DNA of 25,997 bases from a virus. Position 1 is the first letter of the stretch, and every line of letters begins with the position of its first letter. The stretch is taken from positions 1 through 25,997 of the IMG/VR virus record IMGVR_UViG_3300042691_018062. One strand, 5' to 3'. Shown here piece by piece: positions 7,677-16,000 of this stretch. The notes beneath the pieces were generated by a model. That model saw only the letters and a program-made list of their open reading frames with translations. It was not told the DNA's origin and did not search any database. Both the position numbers and the translations under genes were made by a program.

Positions 7677-8152
7677 TATTGCCATCTAAAACCAACTGCT
7701 GCTGTTCCGCTGCCAGGCATGCCGCCGCCGTCAAAATTAAAATAGTCTGGCGGCGAATTAATACGATTAGATATATTTCTAGCACCGTTACCCAAAGCAA
7801 ATCTAATCAGATTATTGATCACATCAAATCCTGGCGCCTCATTGTAATAAACATAGTTAAGCCCTGCAGTAGCGATCGCATCAACTAGATATCCTGGAAC
7901 ATATGTTCTATTATCCATAGAACCAACTGGAATGTATGCAGAAAATCCTGTTGTTGTGCCAAATTTGTTAGTGAATGTTCCACAATTTACAACAGCACCA
8001 TAAGATTTCCATAAATCAGATATGGCTCTTTGCCCACCATAACCTAAACGATCACTAGGCTCTGTTAATGGGCAGTATGATCCTGCGCCTCGCTGCATTA
8101 TCTCAGTGTTTAAATCAGAAAATGCAATTTGTGTTCCATTAGGAGTTGCCAT
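7676..8152 (-). CDS. Fibre-associated structural-type protein, 158 aa, unknown
   Basis: This is a 158-residue protein. Its N-terminus (TQIAFSDLNTEI, residues 7-18) and the segment ISDLWKSYGAVV (44-55) resemble the short N-terminal pattern of many phage tail fibre or adhesin proteins. The middle has aromatic stretches such as GLNYVYYNEAPGF, and the C-terminus is glycine-rich (FDGGGMPGSGTAAVGFRW). No catalytic motif is visible. The ATG at 8152 has GGAG about nine bases upstream and overlaps the previous stop as TAATG. It is likely a virion decoration or fibre-tip component, from context and N-terminal pattern only. Confidence 0.75.
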   Translation of the reverse strand: MATPNGTQIAFSDLNTEIMQRGAGSYCPLTEPSDRLGYGGQRAISDLWKSYGAVVNCGTFTNKFGTTTGFSAYIPVGSMDNRTYVPGYLVDAIATAGLNYVYYNEAPGFDVINNLIRFALGNGARNISNRINSPPDYFNFDGGGMPGSGTAAVGFRWQ

Positions 8153-8490
8153 TATCTATTACTCCAAGGCAACGAATTTTCCTGCAATGATGCGTACTGG
8201 TCTGGCGCATTTTGCACGCGAATTAAATCTGCATCTAATCCTTTTTTAATTGCCCAGTGATCAAGTTTAGATTCTATCCAAGATTTAACTTTGGCTTCGG
8301 TCAAACTGTCATATTCAGTAAAATTTTGCGCATCAACTGAAAATACAAATTCCGTTCCTTTATGCGTGACTTGGTCTACACCGTTATTCGCAGTGTAGTA
8401 CCATTCTACTTGTTTAATGACTTTTTGGAGAGAATTTTCTTCGGTTTTAAATAATAACCGTTCAATTCCCCAGATATAGGTCGTAGACAT
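8152..8490 (-). CDS. Small structural-type protein, 112 aa, paralogue of the 145-aa protein
   Basis: This 112-residue protein shares a clear pattern with the 145-aa protein at 8774-9211: TYxWxIxxL at the start, a central NF...D.LTEA.V..WI segment (here residues about 56-72), and LPW near the end. The two are paralogues separated by the 76-aa gene. Proteins of this type are familiar from marine T4-type phages, but I know no assigned function. The ATG at 8490 is preceded by GGGGA about six bases upstream, and that ribosome binding site is inside the 3' arm of a predicted hairpin (8492-8522). Translation may therefore be regulated, in contrast to its paralogue. Confidence 0.8.
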   Translation of the reverse strand: MSTTYIWGIERLLFKTEENSLQKVIKQVEWYYTANNGVDQVTHKGTEFVFSVDAQNFTEYDSLTEAKVKSWIESKLDHWAIKKGLDADLIRVQNAPDQYASLQENSLPWSNR

Positions 8491-8491
8491 G

Positions 8492-8522
8492 AATATCCCC
8501 GAACAGAATGCTCAGGGATATT
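8492..8522 (-). promoter_or_regulatory. Hairpin that would sequester the ribosome binding site of the 112-aa gene
   Basis: A perfect 8-base inverted repeat is present: AATATCCC at 8492-8499 and GGGATATT at 8515-8522, with a 15-base spacer. In the minus-strand transcript the GGGAUAUU arm contains the Shine-Dalgarno and ends next to the AUG of the 112-aa gene. There is no U-run after it, so it does not look like an intrinsic terminator. It fills almost the whole 34-base gap between the 76-aa and 112-aa genes. Confidence 0.5.
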
Positions 8523-8526
8523 TATT
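8519..8526 (-). promoter_or_regulatory. Candidate late promoter box (AATAAATA)
   Basis: The minus strand reads AATAAATATCCC, one base from the T4 late element TATAAATA. It overlaps the stop codon of the 76-aa gene and the first arm of the hairpin at 8492-8522. A transcript starting about six bases downstream would lose most of the hairpin's 5' arm, while a read-through transcript would keep it. Expression from the two messages could therefore differ. This is inference. Confidence 0.3.
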
Positions 8527-8755
8527 ACTGCTTGCTATAGAAAGCTGGTGGTGGACTCTGATATCCACCCTGCCCGTTCTGCTGAGCAGCCTGTGCTTGG
8601 GTCTGAGCCTGTGTCACAACCTTACGAAGGACCTCATCTGAAATACGATGAGGCAGTTCACGGAGTCCTGTGATTACAACATTAACATCGTTAAGGTTGA
8701 GTACGAGATTCAATTCAACATCATTTGGGTTTTGTGGTGTAGCATTATTTTCCAT
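8525..8755 (-). CDS. Small 76-aa conserved phage protein with Gln-rich helix
   Basis: I place the start at the ATG at 8755 rather than the TTG five codons upstream, because GAGG lies nine bases before this ATG and includes that TTG region. The 76-residue protein starts MENNATPQNPND. It then has a hydrophobic amphipathic segment, ELNLVLNLNDVNVVITGLRE, and continues as a helix rich in Gln and Ala, ending in a flexible Gly/Pro tail (GGYQSPPPAFYSKQ). Small proteins with the pattern LNLxDVNVVIxxLxELP are common beside virion genes in marine T4-type phages. The function is unknown. It sits exactly between two paralogous genes, which suggests the three act together. Confidence 0.8.
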   Translation of the reverse strand: MENNATPQNPNDVELNLVLNLNDVNVVITGLRELPHRISDEVLRKVVTQAQTQAQAAQQNGQGGYQSPPPAFYSKQ

Positions 8756-8773
8756 AGTATTATTCCTCAATTA

Positions 8774-9211
8774 TTAAAGGTCTTCAAGAGATACAGGCGC
8801 TGCAGGTGGTGCAGCAGCTGCAGCCATAGCAGCAGCACCGATTGATGCAGCATTAGCAGAAACAGGTGTTGTTGGATCCCATGGCAAGAAGTCAGCGTCA
8901 ACAACTGGATTCTTAACTTGGTTAATTTGCTTCATGATTTGCTCATTAACATGTTGAGCATAACCACCAACAACAATTGATTTAATCCAACCAAGAACAG
9001 TTGCTTCTGTTAGATTGTCCCAATCAATAAAATTGTTAGGATCAATGTCTGATGACACAAATGGTGTGGCTCCATGAAATGTTCCAGAGTTACCATCCGC
9101 ATCAGTTCCAGTGACTTCCCAACGAGTACCAACCACAACATTGTTTAAATTTGCGGATGGGACGTTAGTCTTTTTAAGTCCTGTAATTTTCCAAGTATAA
9201 GTTAAAGCCAT
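8774..9211 (-). CDS. Small structural-type protein, 145 aa, paralogue with Ala-rich tail
   Basis: Residues 1-111 match the 112-aa protein downstream: TYTWKITGLK at the start, NFIDWDNLTEATVLGWIKS in the middle and DFLPWD near residue 110. The protein then carries an extra 33-residue tail that is almost only Ala, Pro, Ser and Gly, ending PVSLEDL. The ATG at 9211 has AGAGGA eight bases upstream. The 47-base leader holds a direct repeat (CTTTCAGA twice, ten bases apart) and a CTAAATA box at 9256-9262. The function is unknown. Position next to the fibre suggests a virion or assembly role. The low-complexity tail could be a flexible linker or a binding peptide. Confidence 0.8.
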   Translation of the reverse strand: MALTYTWKITGLKKTNVPSANLNNVVVGTRWEVTGTDADGNSGTFHGATPFVSSDIDPNNFIDWDNLTEATVLGWIKSIVVGGYAQHVNEQIMKQINQVKNPVVDADFLPWDPTTPVSANAASIGAAAMAAAAAPPAAPVSLEDL

Positions 9212-9222
9212 CTTTAAAGTCC

Positions 9223-9240
9223 TCTGAAAGAATCTGAAAG
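9223..9240 (-). repeat. Short tandem direct repeat in a gene leader
   Basis: CTTTCAGA occurs twice, ten bases apart on the minus strand, between the CTAAATA box and the ribosome binding site of the 145-aa gene. The period is about one helical turn. It may be coincidence in a short AT-rich leader. Confidence 0.3.
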
Positions 9241-9255
9241 TCCGAATCTATATAG

Positions 9256-9262
9256 TATTTAG
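9256..9262 (-). promoter_or_regulatory. Candidate late promoter box upstream of the 145-aa gene
   Basis: The minus strand reads GACTAAATACTATATAG, with CTAAATA identical to the box before gp25 and likewise overlapping the upstream stop codon (here of the 133-aa gene). It lies about 45 bases before the ATG at 9211, the longest leader in the operon, which makes it one of the better candidates. Confidence 0.4.
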
Positions 9263-9660
9263 TCGTTTACTGCACCGTCATAATATGATGTGAGTGTTAA
9301 CAAGTGATCGTAACCTTGTTCAACAACGCTCTTTGGCGAATTTATGTCAACACCAAAATTTACCAGAGGTTCAATAGTTATTTCACCCTGGAACAATCCT
9401 GGAGCATCAGTTGGGTATGCAGCCAACACTGCGATTGGTGTTTTTCCAGATTCTCTTGCTTCCTTTGAAGCATAAATGGACACCGCCATTTTAGCATAAT
9501 AACCAGCCTTCCATAAAAACTCTGGAGAGTTTGATGGTCTTGCTCCTGCAGGATCTTTGTCGTCTACTGCTCTTTTAAATGTGTCAATTTTATGAATGAT
9601 ATGGTACGCATTAGGAGCTTCCAATCCATTTTTCAAAGTGTATCCTTTAATTAAAGCCAT
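9259..9660 (-). CDS. Fibre-linked protein, 133 aa, unknown
   Basis: This is a 133-residue protein beginning MALIKGYTLKNGLEAPNAYH. The pattern of a short beta strand, NGLxxxNAYHxI, then IDTFKR is seen at the start of some small proteins coded beside phage tail fibres. I cannot name a family. The rest is mixed alpha/beta, with WKAGYYAKMAVSIYASKEAR near the middle. The ATG at 9660 has a strong AAGGAG nine bases upstream. It overlaps the end of the giant fibre gene by 14 bases, so the ribosome binding site lies inside the fibre's C-terminal coding region. Such tight linkage to an S74 fibre often marks an accessory or tip protein, but this is inference. Confidence 0.75.
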   Translation of the reverse strand: MALIKGYTLKNGLEAPNAYHIIHKIDTFKRAVDDKDPAGARPSNSPEFLWKAGYYAKMAVSIYASKEARESGKTPIAVLAAYPTDAPGLFQGEITIEPLVNFGVDINSPKSVVEQGYDHLLTLTSYYDGAVND

Positions 9661-10024
9661 TACGATTTTTCTCCTTTCGTAGTTCTTCTCTTAAATCTTC
9701 AATTTCATCCTTCAAGTCTTTGATTGCTTGGATTAGATATGGCGTAATCTTATCATAATTGATCGTTAGATAATCGTCAAGTATTTCACCATCAATCTCG
9801 ATTCCCTTCTTAGCAGTCATATTTATCACGACTGCATTCGGAAGAACTTCTTGCGTTTCCTGAGCAATCACGGAAACTTCTTCCGTGCCACCAGTAATTA
9901 CACCGCCAGTAACTTGTTCGGCTTCTTTTTTCCAATTGAAGCGGCTCGGCTTCAATTTGTAGATTAAATCAATACCTTCACCACGAGCAAGTTCTTTGAT
10001 GTTTTCCTTGAGGCGACGATCTGA
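9647..10024 (-). other. S74 intramolecular chaperone domain of the fibre (predicted self-release)
   Basis: The last 125 residues, from S3175, form a peptidase S74 domain. The dyad Ser and Lys are five residues apart in SDRRLKENI, as in the phage endosialidase chaperone, where cleavage occurs at this serine. Downstream parts match the family: LKPSRFNWKKE, VSVIAQETQEVLPNAV, NYDKITPYLIQAIKDL, then a heptad-like coiled coil. Known S74 domains drive trimer folding and are then cut off. Cleavage here is predicted from the intact dyad. Confidence 0.85.
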
Positions 10025-13000
10025 CCAGTAAGCGATGACGTTTCCTGGGAAGTGACCAGTACCGCCAGATACATAGAATCTCCAACCCACAGCATTCCAG
10101 TGAAAGCCATAGGTGTCGGTGTTCATCATCAATGAGGTATTTGCAAAACCAAATTCAATACCACCCCAACCATTTCTTGATCCGTCGATTTTCCAAGAAC
10201 CATAAGAAGCATTATTTGGATAGAAGTGCGCACCGTTTAAACCAGAGTAAATTCCATGATAGCCAGTTAAATTTGTCCAAGTATATTGATAAGCATAGTT
10301 ACTACCACCATTAAACTGCCATACGATACCACTCATATCGTAGTCAGTGTAGAAACGCATACCCTCGTAACTTGGGTTTGCGCCAAATTTAATGCCGACA
10401 TGATATGCAATTCTTAGGTCTGGATATGGGAACCCCCAGCCACCACCTTCTTGGAAGATACGATAAGCGTGACCACCATTACCACTGTTGCCGCCCACAC
10501 CATATGGTTCCCACCAAATTGAGTACAGTCCACCAGCAACTGTAGCAACATTCATTCTCGTTGTGCCATTACCATCAAAATACCATGCTGTATCATGATC
10601 GTAAAAAATCGGACCACGGAGATCGCCAGAAAAATAATTGTAACCATAGTTCCAACGAGTATAACCACCATCCCAATACCAGAGCCAGTTGCCGCGAGAG
10701 TTATCGTGTAGACCGAAGTTGTCGCCAACTGTCGTCATCAATGTCCAGCGTGAACCTGCACCATAACCATACCAACCATTGCGTCCGCCACCATAAGTTG
10801 CTATGTGACCATATGGATTTCCTTCACACTCTGGCGACCAAATTCCGCGACCATAAGATTGGAAATAAAGACCGACGCAACCTTGCGGACGGAACCAATC
10901 ATTAGCATAAGCAGAACTAAATTGCGCGCTGCCTGAACCACTTCCGAAATAATATCCTGTGTTATCGCGATCATAATAGATGTAAGCGCGGAAGTCATTA
11001 CCATATGTGATACGATACAATTCCATATTAGCATTGCCGTATTCAATACGAATCTGCCAGTTACCAGAACTGTTAAGCATACCGAAGCCGCTGCCATCCC
11101 AATAGCCAGTCCAACCACGAGTATCTGACTCGTAGTTTACAAGCATTTGAACGCCGCCATAACTATAACCACCACCAGACATCTTAATGTAGCCGCTGTT
11201 AGAATAGACGTGCATAGCAGATGATTGATTATAGAGACCACGACCAGAAGTATAATTACGCCACCAACCATCGGTGTATGATTCATTTGTATGAATCACA
11301 TTTAATCTGCTAGTTCCATTTGGATCTGAATAGTAACTGCCATCGTTACTATCGTACATAATTGAAGTCCAAATGTCGGTTGAGTTCTCATTCAACCCAT
11401 ACATCATTAACTTACGCCAGCCAGAGAATGTTGACCAAGTGTTGCGGAACCACAATCCAGAGATTGGTCCACCGACCATCTGCCAACCATAACGAGCCGA
11501 GCCGTTGGTGTAGTGATATGCTTGAGTTCCTACCCAGTGTGAACTTCCTGCTGGCTGATTGCCTGGACTTGACCACGAATCAATAAATCCTGAACCCCAG
11601 TCAGCGACTGTGTTCATGTCAACAGTGCCCCAACCGAATGAACCTGTCCAATAATCACGATCAGTTGTAATACTTGGACGCTGCGCATAGTATTGTGCGC
11701 TAGAACGATCTTGTCCTGCTAGACCAATCTGAGCCTTCGAGCGAGTCGTCAATCCTTGCCAGTTTGTGAGGCTGTTAAAGTCAGCATAATATGATGGATC
11801 ATTACGATCAGCAAAAGTTGTTGCCTGAATTTGATTTTCGACATAAACCAGATTTCCAGCATACCAGTTCAAGTAAGTGTGATAACCACCGCGACGAGGG
11901 TCAAGGTGCAAGTTTCCGTTGGTCGTCATTACCTGCGCCCAGTCGCCTGAGTCGCCATTACCACCTACGCGAAGATATGTTCCCCAAGTTGGGTTTGGTC
12001 CATGAGTCCATGCACCACGAATGCGACCAGCATCAAATCCTGCATTGTCGCCATCAAAGAAATATGTGGTATCTACATCATAGAAAATTGGTGCGCGAGC
12101 AGAATATGCTGCTTGCACAAAGTTACCAGATTTACCAATATGGAAAATTTCAGTGCCAAGATCTTCAGTATCATAGAAGCGAATACCGCCATAACCTGGC
12201 TGCGCACCCATACGAATACCAGTGTGCCAGCGAATATCAAGTTTATTATAGTTCCCACCATAATTTTCTTTGTTGGTTCCAATGTAGTAGTTTCCCTGGG
12301 CATCGCTGTCGCCGCCGCCAAACATAAGACGAACGCCTTCGTCAGTGCTATGCGCATTCCAGGCTGGACCAGCACCACCAATCGTGACTAATCTATAGTT
12401 GCTTGGGTTAATATTAACAGCCCAAGAACCAGCTGCACTTAATAAACCAAATCCATTACCATCAAAGTAAACATAACCGCGATTTGATGCACTTCTATCC
12501 TGATAAATCCAACCATTATCAGAACGAGTGTAAATATAAGTTGAATTTTGAGAGAAGATACGAGTATCGTGTGTTTCCCAATAAAAGCCAACATTTCCTT
12601 GCGCACGGAACCAGTTGTCTGCGTAAACACGATGCAACTGTGTGCTTTCTGGTGGATTTACATAGTAACCAGTGCTATCAATATCGTAGAATATTGTGCC
12701 GTAAATTTCGCCACCACCAGCAACACGATAACGCCATGAACTGCCATTATAAAGACCATATCCATATGATGCGCCGCCAGTTACATCAACGCGAACGCCA
12801 TAATCAAATCCAGACTTGTCGACATATACGCCCCAGTCTGAATTACTGCGATCTGAAACCATAACAACAGCATCAGAATTACCAATTGTGTATGGATTTG
12901 ATGAACGATAGAATATCGCTGTGCCATTATCTTGACCACCGACAACAAGAGAACGCATATTACTTGTCGAGTCTGGATCAATATAGAATCCAGTTGATGC

Positions 13001-16000
13001 GCGAGCGTAGAAATTATAACCATAAATGTCGCGACCAGCGTACATGTCATTATTGGTCAAATCCCAATAAACTGGCCAATTGCCGTTTGTTCCTGCCGTC
13101 GTCCAAGATTCTGTATCGGCAGCATTTGCTCTCAATAGATAGAACAGATTGCTATTATTGTGCAACATCGCAACATAGTTATCAGTGTCGCGGAAATAAA
13201 TTGTTGGCGAACTTCCACGAAGAACAAACAAATTACTATCCCAGCGAGTTGCAGTATCATCAATATCATAGTAAAGTGGCGAACGAGTTGAACCATAAAT
13301 TTCTGTGTATGGTCCTGGGTATGATGATAAGGCAGACTGACTGCCGTTGATATTGAATATCAATCTACCAGCAGCTGTTTGATAAAATTCTGCTCCATTA
13401 CCGCCATTATATCCACCTGAGAATTTAATCAATGGCGCAGAAGCTGCTCTAACACGAAGTTGACGATAATCTGTTGGGTGATAGATATCAAGTGCGTATG
13501 TAACATTATCAGCAATGCTACCAGTTCTACCAATAATACTTCTGTTACCTTGCTGGCTTACTTTGATGCACTTCCACCCAGAAATATACGAAGTGCCGCC
13601 ACCAGTGTAATTAAACAATGCTTGTGGTGTGAAATATTTTGTACCAGTTCTAAACTGACCTGTCGCAGAACCAAACCCAGTGATGTAACCAGAGTATTTC
13701 GTCCAAGCACTTGGTCCAGCACCAGGACCGCTATTAGACATTACCCAATAACCAAACGATCCTGGATTGCCACCTAAACTTGAGAACGATTCATTGAAAT
13801 CAATCGATCCCATGTAGTGACCATTGGTTCCAGAGATATTCTTAATCCACACTTCCATGTAGAAGATATCGTCTTGGTCGACTGGGATATATGGGAAACC
13901 AGAACTATAAACGCCACCGACGTTTACGCCGCCAACGATTTGAATTGCGTATCCGCCAGGAGCCGTTGAGTCTGCAACCCAAGAAACTGATGCACTATTA
14001 AAGTATGCTTGTAGTTGGTCGTTAGTCCATGCGCTATCAAACTCAAATACTGTTTCACCAGGAGTGTAGTGACCGATTGGATATGTCGTTGTATTAATTC
14101 TGGCTTGATCGAGCACAATGCGACCAAGTCTGCTATAGTCTTGCGGATTTAAATAATAGCCAGTGCTATCACGATCAACGAATCTTCTTGCTTGTATGTC
14201 TTCGCGAACCAGTGTATTACCGTCGCCGCGAATGATCATGTTCCAATCACCAGCAAGACCACCATCGCGGAACGAAATGTCCTCGCCACCTGATGTGGCG
14301 ATAATTAGATGCGCATCATCAGTGTCTGTTGATTGTAAGTACCCACGAACAGTTCCAGCTGAAGTGTATAATTGAATTTGAGAACCAGCTCTCCATCCCC
14401 ATGTTCCATAAACATTTGCAGCGTTGAGTTCAGATGTACCAGCTGGATCAATAATATATGCGTTATTATTTGTGTCAATTAATCTTGGCGCATAAATGTC
14501 GCCACTGGTGATAAAATTACTTGCAACGTTTAAATTGAACAATACTGATGTTGAATTTGCATCAACATAATAGGCTGTGTTGTCAGAATCAACAAATTGC
14601 GGTGCTCTGAAACTGCCGCTTGTTTGAATTATGCCGCCGTTATCAAAGTTGTCACCAAATACAACACGCTTCCAAGCACCCCATGATGTGCTAGATCCAT
14701 AACGCATCCACAAACGAGCATTATCAGAATATGCGAGTTCTACTGCACCACCACCAGTCCAATCAGTTGTGCTGCCGTATTTTCTCCAATACATGACACC
14801 ATTAAATGATCCGCCATCACTTAATCCATTGGTACTATTTTGCTTAAAGTCCCAACGAATGCCAGAATTGTAGGACTGAGGATCTGTTGCTGCGGCTCTT
14901 GTATCATTACTTGCAATCAAATATAGTGTTGAAACATTGTTTGCGTCAACATAGTTTGCAGTATTGTCGCTATCATAGAATATTGGTGCTCTAAAGCTGT
15001 ATGCGCTGTAAACATACAGGTCATCACCCAAAACATCAAACAATCCAAGCTGAGCAATTGATCCTGTTGCAGCACCATGTCGCCCAATTCTGAAGTCTGC
15101 GCCAGAGGTGTTATTATTATTCGAATCTAGATTAATAAACACTGAGCCATAACTATTAATGCGAATATCATCATCAGCATTACCGCTGGAATTTCTAGAA
15201 CTAATAGAATGCTGAGTTCCATCATCACCATAGAATGTAATAAAATCGCCCATATCAATCATATTAAAGCGATTCGAACTTACAGAAGATACAACAGAAT
15301 TACTTGCTGGATTTATAAAGAACGCAGCATTATCTCTATCGTAAAGAATATTGCCATATCCATTACCAAAATAGAATGTTCCATAAACTTCTGATTCAGT
15401 TGTATTTGCTCTGAACGCCCAACCAAGGTTTTGATTCATCAAACCAAAGTTTGTTTCTGGAGATGCATTATCCCAATACAAATATCCCTTTACTGCTTGA
15501 GCAGTATCAGTTAGCATAATACCGCTATTCGCACGAATACGAAGATAACTTGTATCAGTAGCAAGAATGCGCTGACCCCAAGTTTCCCAGATTACTCCAT
15601 TATTATTCGAGACGCGGAAGTGTCCGCCATTTGCGTAAACATCACCCTTAATGTGTGCTTTATATGCTGGCTCATCAGTGCTAAAGTCGCCAACGCCGAG
15701 ACGGTTTAGGCTGATTGTGACTCCATCGGTTGGCTTCGCTGGATTCGCTACGCTGGCGTCATAACCTGTAGCAATTGTAATTTGTGAGAGTGCATCTTTC
15801 GAGTAGATGTAAAATTCTTGTTCGCCGTCATCATGCTTACGAATACCAGAAGAAGTTGCTGCATCACTACCGAATGTAATATGACCTTCGGTGGCACTGG
15901 CATGCATATTCAATGTGCCAGTCATTGTATCGCCAGTGACATTTACATAACGATTATCCAAATCAGCAACGCTGTTTCCACCAAGGAACTGAGCATTTAG

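Noticed and set aside
8492-8522. Hairpin read as an intrinsic terminator
   Set aside because: There is no U-run after either arm in the direction of transcription, and the stem overlaps a ribosome binding site, so a translational role fits better.
11791-12327. Plus-strand open frame of 178 codons opposite the fibre shaft
   Set aside because: It lies entirely antisense to a well-supported fibre, is rich in His/Gln/Arg with no domain pattern, and has no ribosome binding site context.
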